Below are positions 1 through 5,935 of a DNA stretch of 7,906 bases, one piece after another (the stretch's first letter is position 1; every line of letters begins with the position of its first letter). The stretch is taken from assembly GCA_012837655.1 (NCBI GenBank), contig DUQT01000149.1:1-7906 (forward strand), read 5' to 3'. The notes below the pieces were generated by a model. The model searched no databases, was not told the origin of the DNA, and worked only from the letters and a program-made list of their open reading frames with translations. The translations under genes and the position numbers were made by a program. The stretch is from Actinomyces sp. Its GTDB lineage: Bacteria > Actinomycetota > Actinomycetes > Actinomycetales > Actinomycetaceae.

Positions 1-2190
1 CTTGTATCCGCGCACCTTTGATTCCTGCGTTTCAGCGAACAGCGTCCTCACGTGATCCCACACGCCGGTGTACGTCGCGGGATTCGAGCGTGGCGTGCGC
101 CCGATTGGTGACTGGTCGACGTGAACGACTTTGTCGAGCTCCTCCAGGCCAGCGACCGTGCGATGGCGCCCTGGCACAATGCGCGCGCGGTTTAGTCGCG
201 AAGCCAGGGATCGGTAAAGAATCGAGTTCACGAGCGTGGACTTGCCCGACCCGGACACGCCGGTAACAGCGACGAGGAGGCCAAGCGGGAAGTCAACCGT
301 GATATTTTTCAGGTTGTTTTCCCGGGCGCCCTTAACGGTGAGCATGCGGCTCTTATCGATCTCGCGGCGAGTGGGCGGGATCGCGATGCTCTTGCGACCG
401 GACAGGTAATCGCCGGTGATCGACTTCTTGTTTTTCTTCAAGGCTGCAAGCGTGCCGGAGTGAACGATCTTGCCGCCGTGTTCACCAGCGCCCGGACCGA
501 TGTCGACGATCCAGTCGGCGCTCTCGATAGTTTCCTCGTCGTGTTCGACGACGATTAGGGTATTACCCAGGTCGCGCAGGCGAAGCAGCGTCTCAATAAG
601 CCTGCGGTTGTCACGCTGATGCAGGCCGATGGAAGGCTCGTCCAAAACGTAGAGGACGCCGACCAGGCCCGAACCGATCTGTGTTGCCAGGCGAATACGC
701 TGAGCCTCACCACCGGAAAGTGTTCCGGCCGAACGGGAAAGCGTCAGATAGTTCAGACCGACGTCAACCAGGAAGTTTAGGCGTAGCAGAACTTCAGTGA
801 GCACTGGCGCCGCGATTTGCTTCGCTCGCCCCTCGAGCTTCACATCCTGCAAGAAGTTTCGGGCATCAAGCACGGAAAGATCAGAAAGCTGCGCAATTGA
901 AAGATCATCGATGGTGACCGCAAGAACCTCAGGCTTCAGGCGGGCCCCGTGACACGTCGGGCATGGAACCTCACGCATGAAGGACGTGAGGCGTTCGAGC
1001 TGATTCTCAGATTCGGTCTCGGACCGTTTCCGTTCGATGTACTTAACTGCGCCCTCGAAACCCGTTGTGTAGGAACGCTGCCTACCCCAGCGGTTCTTAT
1101 AACGAACGTGGACCTGATAGTCCTTACCGTAAAGTAGGGCTTCTTGAACCTCTTTGGAAAGTTTTTTCCACGGGGTGTCAAGCGAAAAACCGAGCTCCTT
1201 GCCCAGTGCCTTCAACAAGTTGCGGTGATACTTGTTATTCGCCGTCCAGGGAGCGATGGCACCGTCTCGCAGTGTTACGTCCTCGTCTGGCACGACGAGT
1301 TCAGGATCGACCTCGAGTCGCGATCCAATGCCCGAACACGTCGGACACGCGCCGTAGGGGGCATTGAATGAAAATGTTCGCGGTTCGATCTCGTCGAGTA
1401 GCAGCGGGTGATTATTCGGGCAGGCACGCTTCTCAGAGTACCTACGCGCCTTCTGCGGATCGTCCTCGTCAAGATCAATACGGTCAATGACGACGATCCC
1501 GTCAGTCAGTTCCAACGCCGTTTCAACCGAGTCAGTCAAACGCTGGCGCATTCCGTCGCGAATAACCAGGCGGTCTACTACTACGTCAATATCGTGCTTG
1601 ATGTTCTTTTCAAGCGTTGGCACATCGTCAAGGCGCACCTGTTCCCCATCGACAACCGCGCGCGCAAAACCTTTTTGGCGCAGTTCGTCAAAGAGCTCCT
1701 GGTACTCCCCCTTACGGCCGCGAATCATCGGGGCGCGAACAAGGAACCTAGTTTTTTCAGGAAGTTCGAGGACGGAGTCGACAATCTGCTGGGGTGTTTG
1801 CGCGGTGATTTCTTCACCACAGATCGGACAGTGCTGGATGCCCGCACGGGCGTAAAGCAAACGCAGATAGTCGTGGATCTCGGTGATAGTACCAACGGTT
1901 GAACGAGGGTTTCGAGATGTTGACTTCTGGTCGATTGACACCGCTGGTGAGAGACCTTCGATGAAATCAACATCCGGCTTGTCCATCTGGCCAAGGAACT
2001 GGCGGGCGTACGAAGAGAGCGACTCAACGTAGCGGCGCTGGCCTTCCGCAAAGATCGTGTCAAAAGCTAGGGATGACTTGCCCGAACCGGAAAGCCCGGT
2101 GAAGACAATCATCGAGTTTCTGGGCAGATCCAGGTCAACACTTTGCAGGTTGTGTTGGCGAGCACCGCGGACAATAATCTCTTCGTTCAC
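1..2190 (-). CDS. uvrA: Excinuclease ABC subunit UvrA, N-terminal 730 codons (C-terminus beyond the left edge)
   Basis: UvrA is the cytoplasmic damage-recognition ATPase of nucleotide excision repair; it binds DNA as a dimer and loads UvrB. The minus-strand frame is open from GTG at 2190 to the window edge. The start NEEIIVRGARQHNL matches the normal UvrA beginning, and an in-frame TAA lies a few codons upstream. Visible in order: Walker A GLSGSGKSS (residues 32-40); UvrB-binding/insertion region from about residue 115, with CPIC at 121-124; first zinc module with ligands C257, H261 (CPNNH, the actinobacterial Cys-x3-His form), C282 and C285; ABC signature LSGGEAQ (491-497); Walker B VLDEPS with D517/E518; second Walker A GVSGSGKST (644-652). 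Roughly 230 residues (second zinc finger, signature and Walker B) are missing only because the window ends. No Shine-Dalgarno is seen; a -10 hexamer 7 nt upstream suggests a leaderless mRNA. The long plus-strand frames opposite it are shadows. Confidence 0.98.
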   Translation of the reverse strand, partial: MNEEIIVRGARQHNLQSVDLDLPRNSMIVFTGLSGSGKSSLAFDTIFAEGQRRYVESLSSYARQFLGQMDKPDVDFIEGLSPAVSIDQKSTSRNPRSTVGTITEIHDYLRLLYARAGIQHCPICGEEITAQTPQQIVDSVLELPEKTRFLVRAPMIRGRKGEYQELFDELRQKGFARAVVDGEQVRLDDVPTLEKNIKHDIDVVVDRLVIRDGMRQRLTDSVETALELTDGIVVIDRIDLDEDDPQKARRYSEKRACPNNHPLLLDEIEPRTFSFNAPYGACPTCSGIGSRLEVDPELVVPDEDVTLRDGAIAPWTANNKYHRNLLKALGKELGFSLDTPWKKLSKEVQEALLYGKDYQVHVRYKNRWGRQRSYTTGFEGAVKYIERKRSETESENQLERLTSFMREVPCPTCHGARLKPEVLAVTIDDLSIAQLSDLSVLDARNFLQDVKLEGRAKQIAAPVLTEVLLRLNFLVDVGLNYLTLSRSAGTLSGGEAQRIRLATQIGSGLVGVLYVLDEPSIGLHQRDNRRLIETLLRLRDLGNTLIVVEHDEETIESADWIVDIGPGAGEHGGKIVHSGTLAALKKNKKSITGDYLSGRKSIAIPPTRREIDKSRMLTVKGARENNLKNITVDFPLGLLVAVTGVSGSGKSTLVNSILYRSLASRLNRARIVPGRHRTVAGLEELDKVVHVDQSPIGRTPRSNPATYTGVWDHVRTLFAETQESKVRGYK

Positions 2191-2197
2191 GCATACC

Positions 2198-2203
2198 ACT
2201 TTA
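2198..2203 (-). promoter_or_regulatory. Putative -10 element for a leaderless uvrA transcript
   Basis: On the minus strand TAAAGT (TANNNT form) is followed by 7 nt (ggtatgc) and then the GTG start of uvrA. Transcription would therefore begin at the start codon itself. The -35 position is poor and is overlapped by the LexA-box-like site. This is inferred from sequence spacing only. Confidence 0.45.
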
Positions 2204-2220
2204 AAGTCTTAACTCGCATT

Positions 2221-2236
2221 CCGCACATTTGTTCGA
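2221..2236. promoter_or_regulatory. Putative LexA (SOS) box between uvrA and the YciI-family gene
   Basis: CCGCACATTTGTTCGA matches the actinobacterial LexA box TCGAAC-N4-GTTCGA at 10 of 12 fixed positions, with one half-site perfect (GTTCGA). It lies 31 bp upstream of the uvrA start, over the -35 area of the predicted uvrA promoter, where LexA would block transcription. uvrA is a known LexA target in many actinobacteria. Binding here is inferred. Confidence 0.6.
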
Positions 2237-2311
2237 CATCAGCGCAAAGCCCGTTTTGACCGAAACTGAAACTAGTCAGCCCGTTGGCGTGCATTTATCA
2301 AGACATCGAGA

Positions 2312-2317
2312 CATAAT
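2312..2317 (+). promoter_or_regulatory. Putative -10 element for a leaderless YciI-family transcript
   Basis: CATAAT (5 of 6 to TATAAT) is followed by 6 nt (tgagac) and the ATG at 2324. This spacing fits transcription starting at or next to the start codon. No good Shine-Dalgarno precedes the ATG. There is no convincing -35; TTGGCG at 2284-2289 is too far away at 22 nt. Confidence 0.4.
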
Positions 2318-2323
2318 TGAGAC

Positions 2324-2653
2324 ATGCGTACTTATGCCGTGATTTATGAATATGAACCCCAGCTGCTGTCGCTAATCGATAACTGGCGCCCGCAGCACCG
2401 TACCTACCTGCGCGAACTGCACAAGCAGGGCAAGCTTTTCTCCTCTGGCCACCTTCGCGATGCAAACCGAGGAGGAGCACTCCTCATTATGCGTACCGAT
2501 ACGGCCAAGGAAGCACGTGAACTTCTTGAAAAAGATCCGTTCTTCCAGCATGGCTTAGTAACCAACATCATTGTCCGGGAGTGGAAGCCAACCATTGGTG
2601 AACTCGCCGATCGTTTTGATAACGTCTCGGACTTCCCGATTTCGAACCCGTAA
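2324..2653 (+). CDS. YciI family protein (YCII-related domain), 109 aa
   Basis: This is a small, single-domain, presumably cytoplasmic protein of the YciI/YCII family: dimeric alpha-beta barrel (ferredoxin-like) proteins, mostly of unknown function, with a conserved His and Asp in a cleft. Visible family marks are the N-terminal beta strand RTYAVIYEY, then RPQH (residues 22-25, with H25 the likely conserved His), a helix YLRELHKQGKL, SGHLRDANRGGALLIM (41-56, with D46 a candidate acidic partner), the helix KEARELLEKDPF (62-73), and the closing strand IIVREWKP. The length is typical for the family. It is divergent from uvrA, with 133 bp between the two starts, and is followed by its own strong terminator, so it is probably monocistronic. 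The ATG was chosen because the domain begins immediately after it and a -10 hexamer lies 6 nt upstream. No biochemical function can be assigned from sequence. Confidence 0.9.
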   Translation: MRTYAVIYEYEPQLLSLIDNWRPQHRTYLRELHKQGKLFSSGHLRDANRGGALLIMRTDTAKEARELLEKDPFFQHGLVTNIIVREWKPTIGELADRFDNVSDFPISNP

Positions 2654-2691
2654 CCCAAATCTGCGATTGAAAGCAACGTAAACTGAAGCAC

Positions 2692-2734
2692 AGTGGTGGG
2701 GCAACAACGAAGTTGCCCCACCACTAATTTGTTT
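2692..2734 (+). terminator. Rho-independent terminator after the YciI-family gene
   Basis: A perfect 14-bp inverted repeat, agtggtggggcaac (2692-2705) and gttgccccaccact (2712-2725), encloses a 6-nt loop aacgaa. It is followed by the T-rich tail aatttgttt. It starts 39 nt after the stop of the YciI-family gene. The T-rich side is on the plus strand only, so it should not terminate the hydrolase transcript arriving from the right as efficiently, although the stem itself works in both directions. Confidence 0.92.
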
Positions 2735-2763
2735 GAACTCTATTTGTACTTGGCGCCTACGGG

Positions 2764-2816
2764 CGCATGTATCTGCGCGCCATTCTCTTAGACTCGCGTG
2801 TATCTGCGCGTCATCC
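2764..2816. repeat. Imperfect tandem repeat, two 22-bp units with a 31-bp period
   Basis: Units at 2764-2785 and 2795-2816 agree at 19 of 22 positions around a shared core gtatctgcgcg. The exact 10-mer gcgcatgtat at the first unit (2763-2772) recurs at 2846-2855, just before the hydrolase stop codon. The repeats lie in the 209-bp gap between the convergent YciI-family and hydrolase genes and do not sit in a convincing reading frame. Function unknown. Confidence 0.5.
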
Positions 2817-2862
2817 GCGCAAATATGAACCTTGCGACTAGGTCAGCGCATGTATGGCTCGC

Positions 2863-3654
2863 TTAGGCGTGCTTCTCCAAATGGCGTCGCAGAGCCTCCA
2901 CAACCTGGTCTGGTTGCTCAACGGCGGCAAGGTGAGCCGCATCCGTAACAAAGTAGGTGTCCACCTCTTGGTTTCCACCTGCCCGCACGGCCTCGGCAAG
3001 CTCCATTGCATCTTCTTGCGGAAGGGTGCCATCGAACTCTGTATGAACGATGCCCATGGGAGCCGTCACTTTGTCTAGGTCATTTCGGTTGTCCATGTTC
3101 GCGATGACTTCGCAGCACTGCGCGTACCCTTCGTCGTCGCAGTCGATGAAAGTCTGGCGCGTCCTTTGAACGCCCGGTCCGTTTTCTGCGTAGAAGGGCT
3201 CTGTGAACCAACGTTGTAGCGTGTCTTCAACAAGCGATTCAGTTCCATTGGCACGCACAGTCTCTGCACGATCAGTCCAGTTACTCGATGGCACGAGTGC
3301 CGGACCGGAGCACATCATTACGAAGCTTTGGATTCTTTCGGGGCGGTTGATCGCAATCCAAAGAGACATCATTCCGCCAAGCGATAGGCCTGCAAGGTGG
3401 AACTTGTCGACCCCTGCCTTATCTACCGCGTCGAGAATTGCGTCTCCCAACATTGCGGGGGTGACGGGTTCGTCTAACTTTTCCACAGGAGACTGGCCGT
3501 GTCCCGGGAAGTCATAGCGCATTACTCGGTAGTCACTTAGGCCAGGAACGACCTCGTCCCACATGTGGCGATCTGAACCTAATGAAGAGCCTAAAACGAC
3601 TACTGGAGCGTCTTTTGGACCTTGAATGTCATAGCTCAATGTCAGTTTGCTCAT
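2863..3654 (-). CDS. Alpha/beta hydrolase, 3-oxoadipate enol-lactonase (PcaD)-like, 263 aa
   Basis: This is a cytoplasmic alpha/beta-hydrolase-fold enzyme with no signal peptide. The oxyanion-hole segment is VLGSSLGSD (residues 20-28), followed by strand RVMRYDFPGHGQS (43-55). The nucleophile elbow GLSLGG places Ser91, the acid is probably Asp208 in HTEFDGTLP, and the catalytic His is His241 in DAAHLAAVEQP. The cap domain lies around residues 117-190. The SLGSDxxMW and AAHLxxVEQP signatures and the length are those of PcaD-type enol-lactonases (beta-ketoadipate pathway). No other pca gene is visible, so the substrate is open; a generic esterase or lactonase is equally possible. The start ATG at 3654 is supported by a promoter (TTAACA, 17 nt, TAGTTT) ending 6 nt before it, implying a leaderless mRNA. 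The gene is divergent from the SBF-like transporter, with about 43 bp between starts, and convergent with the YciI-family gene. No clear terminator follows it. Confidence 0.9.
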   Translation of the reverse strand: MSKLTLSYDIQGPKDAPVVVLGSSLGSDRHMWDEVVPGLSDYRVMRYDFPGHGQSPVEKLDEPVTPAMLGDAILDAVDKAGVDKFHLAGLSLGGMMSLWIAINRPERIQSFVMMCSGPALVPSSNWTDRAETVRANGTESLVEDTLQRWFTEPFYAENGPGVQRTRQTFIDCDDEGYAQCCEVIANMDNRNDLDKVTAPMGIVHTEFDGTLPQEDAMELAEAVRAGGNQEVDTYFVTDAAHLAAVEQPDQVVEALRRHLEKHA

Positions 3655-3660
3655 GTATCC

Positions 3661-3689
3661 AAACTACATCCAAGTTTCCAAGTTGTTAA
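3661..3689 (-). promoter_or_regulatory. Promoter of the alpha/beta hydrolase gene, leaderless arrangement
   Basis: On the minus strand TTAACA (3689-3684; 5 of 6 to TTGACA), a 17-nt spacer, and TAGTTT (3666-3661; TANNNT form) are followed by 6 nt and the ATG at 3654. This puts transcription start at the start codon. The spacer holds a direct repeat (CCAAGTT twice, 8-bp period) that could bind a regulator. Confidence 0.6.
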
Positions 3690-3697
3690 GGGATAGG

Positions 3698-4681
3698 ATG
3701 GCGGGCGTGAAGATCTTGCGCTATGTAGACCCATTCATCATTTCACTGGTAGTGATCCTGGTGGTCGGGATTTTGGTGCCTATCCCAGAGACCTGGATTG
3801 GCGCGCTCAGCAAAGCCGGGACTATTGCTGTCATGCTGCTGTTCCTGGTTTACGGCATGCGGCTACGGACTTCGGAAGTGATTGATGCGCTGAAGAATCT
3901 GCGACTTCAGGTAAGCGTCGTCGTGGCAACTTTTGTGCTGTTCCCGATCCTCGGTGTGGTCTTGATGCCGGTTATGAAGCCCTTGCTGGGTGCGACATTC
4001 GCAATGGGAACCCTGTATATGACGCTCTTGCCGTCTACGGTTCAAAGCTCTGTATCTTTCACGTCCATTGCGGGCGGAAATGTTGCGGGCGCGGTGTCCG
4101 CCGCGACTATCTCCAACATTGCTGGAATGGTGTTCACTCCCCTGCTCGTAATGCTAATCATGGGCGCGTCAACGGGAGTCGGTTGGGGATCAATCGTGAA
4201 TGTCTTGACACAGCTCCTAATCCCGTTCATTATCGGTCAGCTCCTGCAACCCTGGGCTGGAGACTGGGTTCGGGGCCACAGATGGCTCACGAAGGCAGTT
4301 GATCGGGGAACGATTCTGATCGTTGTAGCCTCTGGTGTTGCTGGTGCAACTGCGCGTGGCCTGTGGGATGAAGTCACGTGGTCCGACGCCATTGCGCTGG
4401 TTATTGCTTCGGCAGTTATCCTAACGATCATGATGGTTACGACATGGAAAGCTGGGCACCTGCTCAAGCTCAACCGCGCTGATAACATCACGCTACTCAT
4501 GTGCGGATCAAAGAAATCTCTGGCAACCGGTCTGCCAATGGCTGCCATCATCTTCCCGCCCCACATCGTAGCGGCTGTTACGGTTCCGGTTATTGTTTTC
4601 CACCAGCTTCAGCTAATGGTTGCAGCGGTCCTCGCCCGCAGGCTATCCATGACCGCCGACGGAACCGAATCAACCTGGTAG
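3698..4681 (+). CDS. SBF-like (bile acid:sodium symporter superfamily, YfeH/SLC10A7 type) membrane transporter, 327 aa
   Basis: This is an integral membrane protein with about ten hydrophobic segments and no soluble domain; it is likely a cation-coupled organic-anion transporter of the SBF-like family. Diagnostic motifs are the N-terminal LRYVDPF, the crossover motif LPSTVQSSVSFTSIAGGN (residues 111-128) and CGSKKSLATGLPMA (269-282), plus FHQLQLM near the C-terminus. The length matches the family. The substrate is unknown. Start choice is open. ATG 3698 has AAGGGA 4 nt upstream. In-frame GTG 3707 has AGGA 8 nt upstream, a TANNNT hexamer (TAGGAT) 7 nt upstream, and gives MKILRYVDPF, which resembles the usual beginning of YfeH proteins. 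An in-frame TTG at 3647 overlaps the hydrolase start and is unlikely. The gene is divergent from the hydrolase, so a shared pathway is possible. No good terminator follows; the sugar operon downstream has its own promoter. Confidence 0.9.
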   Translation: MAGVKILRYVDPFIISLVVILVVGILVPIPETWIGALSKAGTIAVMLLFLVYGMRLRTSEVIDALKNLRLQVSVVVATFVLFPILGVVLMPVMKPLLGATFAMGTLYMTLLPSTVQSSVSFTSIAGGNVAGAVSAATISNIAGMVFTPLLVMLIMGASTGVGWGSIVNVLTQLLIPFIIGQLLQPWAGDWVRGHRWLTKAVDRGTILIVVASGVAGATARGLWDEVTWSDAIALVIASAVILTIMMVTTWKAGHLLKLNRADNITLLMCGSKKSLATGLPMAAIIFPPHIVAAVTVPVIVFHQLQLMVAAVLARRLSMTADGTESTW

Positions 4682-4739
4682 GAAGCCTCGTCGTCAACTT
4701 CTCAGGCTAACGGGTTTCTAAACTGCTTTTCTAAATCAC

Positions 4740-4768
4740 TTGACTCATCGTTAACTCGCGTGTAACCT
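4740..4768 (+). promoter_or_regulatory. Sigma70-type promoter of the lacI-rbsA-rbsC operon
   Basis: TTGACT (4740-4745; 5 of 6 to TTGACA), a 17-nt spacer, and TAACCT (4763-4768; TANNNT form) predict transcription start near 4775. The perfect palindrome starts about 7 bp downstream of that point. The leader to the regulator's start codon would be about 130 nt. Confidence 0.65.
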
Positions 4769-4781
4769 TATTCACACAAAA

Positions 4782-4799
4782 AGTGGAAACGTTTCCACT
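4782..4799. promoter_or_regulatory. Perfect 18-bp palindromic operator for the LacI-family regulator
   Basis: AGTGGAAACGTTTCCACT is a perfect palindrome with the central CG step typical of LacI/GalR-family operators, where the hinge-helix leucine inserts. It lies just downstream of the predicted start of transcription, 107 bp before the regulator's start codon, a classic site for repression by roadblock or occlusion. It also resembles a cre site, but the adjacent LacI-family gene is the simplest partner. Binding is inferred. Confidence 0.85.
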
Positions 4800-4852
4800 C
4801 GACCAGAGTCGGTTGGGTCTGAACATCGTTTTCACTTTTTCTAGGAGCCATT

Positions 4853-4882
4853 TTGGTTCTTCAGATATTGCGTTACCGATGA
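4853..4882 (+). CDS. Possible 9-codon leader peptide upstream of the regulator gene
   Basis: TTG at 4853 has AGGAG (4843-4847) 5 nt upstream. It opens a 9-codon frame, MVLQILRYR when read with an initiator Met, ending in TGA at 4880-4882. The stop falls 3 nt before a hairpin that can cover the regulator's ribosome-binding site. The rare start codon and tiny size make chance likely. It is reported as a candidate only. Confidence 0.2.
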   Translation: MVLQILRYR

Positions 4883-4885
4883 TTT

Positions 4886-4901
4886 GCACCAAGGGAGGTG
4901 C
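4886..4901 (+). promoter_or_regulatory. Hairpin enclosing the ribosome-binding site of the LacI-family gene
   Basis: GCACC (4886-4890) and GGTGC (4897-4901) form a 5-bp stem around the loop aaggga. The strong Shine-Dalgarno AAGGGAGG (4891-4898) therefore lies in the loop and right arm. Its 8-nt distance to GTG 4907 decides the start in favour of 4907 over the GTG at 4898, which lies inside the Shine-Dalgarno itself. Whether the short stem limits translation is inference. Confidence 0.45.
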
Positions 4902-4906
4902 GGCAA

Positions 4907-5932
4907 GTGGCTACCATCCGCGACGTGGCTTCACATGCTGGAGTCTCGTTGGGAACTGCTTCTCGTGCACTTACGGGGAGCGGGCCAGTATCAGAGGCGT
5001 CCAGAGAGAAGGTCCTTGAGGCCGCGAAGGAGCTTGGATACAGGGTGAACAAGGCAGCACGTTCCTTGCGCACCAATAGGACCGATACGATTGGCCTCCT
5101 AGTTTCAGATGTAAGGAACCCATTTTTCGCTGAGCTCGCCTACGTCATTGACCGGACAGCCGCGCAGCATGGCCGGGTTGTCATCACGATGAATGCAGAT
5201 GAGAGCGTTGAAGGTCAGACTCGCGCACTCAAAGCTTTTAAGCAGGAGGGCGTGGACGGCTTGATCGCAGTCCCTCAGGACGGCTCGTTGACTGGCTTCC
5301 CTGAAGATATTCCCACGGTCTTTGTTGACCGCACTTCATCCTCGAGCGATCCCGCGGTTGCCACTCCTCCAGTCGTAAGCACCGATCATTACGAAGGTAT
5401 GGCTCAGCTTGTTCGCTACCTGGTCGAAAAGGGCCACACAGATATTGGGTTGATTTCTGGATCATTGCACACTTCTACCGGACGGACCCGCAAGGAAGCA
5501 GCTGTTGAAGAACTTGCCCGTCACGGGTTGAAGATGCGAGAAGAATGCTTCGCGTACGGCGATTTTCAATGGGAAAAAGGACGCATCGCAGCGCTCAAGA
5601 TTTTCGATCAAGAAATACTTCCGACCGCACTGATTGCCGGCGACAACATGATGGCAATTGGAGCTCTGCGGGCTGCGCAGGAGCGCAATATCAAGATCGG
5701 ACAAGACATTGCACTAGTTGCGTTCGATGACCTTCCGGCGTTCGAACTAATTTCCCCACCATTGACGGTGGTTGCTCAAGACGTCGAAGGCCTCGGACGA
5801 CAGGCAGTCGATTCACTGGAACTGCTTTTGGCTGGCAAAAAAGCTTCAGATATAACGCTTCCGGCCCAAATGATTGTGCGCGAATCGTGCACTATCGCAC
5901 CCCACAGGCTGTCAGATTTAAGGAAGGAATAA
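4907..5932 (+). CDS. LacI/GalR-family transcriptional regulator, 341 aa (RbsR-like by position)
   Basis: This DNA-binding repressor probably senses the sugar carried by the downstream ABC importer, or a derivative of it. The N-terminal helix-turn-helix TIRDVASHAGVSLGTASRAL covers residues 3-22, with L15-G16 at the positions that usually set operator specificity. The hinge helix AARSLRTN (50-57) carries the conserved Leu54 that inserts at the central CG step. The periplasmic-binding-protein-like ligand domain runs from about residue 60: GLLVSDVRNPFFAEL (63-77), GRTRKEAAVEEL with a likely sugar-contacting Arg193, AGDNMMAIGALRA (245-257), and FDDLP with conserved Asp residues (273-277). Full length for the family. 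GTG 4907 was chosen for its Shine-Dalgarno spacing and because ATIRDVA is the standard family start. The gene is first in the operon: its stop at 5932 is 3 nt from the ATPase ATG. Autoregulation through the 4782-4799 palindrome is expected. Regulator-rbsA-rbsC order resembles the corynebacterial rbsRACBD locus. Confidence 0.95.
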   Translation: MATIRDVASHAGVSLGTASRALTGSGPVSEASREKVLEAAKELGYRVNKAARSLRTNRTDTIGLLVSDVRNPFFAELAYVIDRTAAQHGRVVITMNADESVEGQTRALKAFKQEGVDGLIAVPQDGSLTGFPEDIPTVFVDRTSSSSDPAVATPPVVSTDHYEGMAQLVRYLVEKGHTDIGLISGSLHTSTGRTRKEAAVEELARHGLKMREECFAYGDFQWEKGRIAALKIFDQEILPTALIAGDNMMAIGALRAAQERNIKIGQDIALVAFDDLPAFELISPPLTVVAQDVEGLGRQAVDSLELLLAGKKASDITLPAQMIVRESCTIAPHRLSDLRKE

Positions 5933-5935
5933 GTG

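Noticed and set aside
1408..1902. 164-codon plus-strand open frame
   Set aside because: It lies wholly opposite uvrA, whose minus-strand frame is unmistakable through all conserved motifs. The plus-strand product shows no recognisable domain, so it is a shadow of biased codon use.
2764..2816. Repeats as a CRISPR array
   Set aside because: There are only two imperfect 22-bp units with a 9-bp gap, and no further regular repeats or spacers of CRISPR length.
3647..3697. Upstream TTG (3647) and ATG (3653) starts for the SBF-like transporter
   Set aside because: They overlap the hydrolase start and its promoter, have no Shine-Dalgarno, and add residues not typical of the family N-terminus.
4682..4740. 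Possible terminator after the SBF-like transporter (AGCCT at 4684-4688, AGGCT at 4704-4708, then T-rich stretches)
   Set aside because: The stem is only 5 bp with a 15-nt loop, and the T-rich runs are not adjacent. Too weak to call.
4783..4798. Palindrome as a CcpA cre site
   Set aside because: It resembles a cre element, but CcpA control is a Firmicutes mechanism. The LacI-family gene directly downstream is the simpler binding partner.
4898..4906. GTG 4898 as the start of the LacI-family gene
   Set aside because: This GTG is part of the Shine-Dalgarno AAGGGAGG itself. GTG 4907 has ideal 8-nt spacing and yields the standard MATIRDVA beginning.
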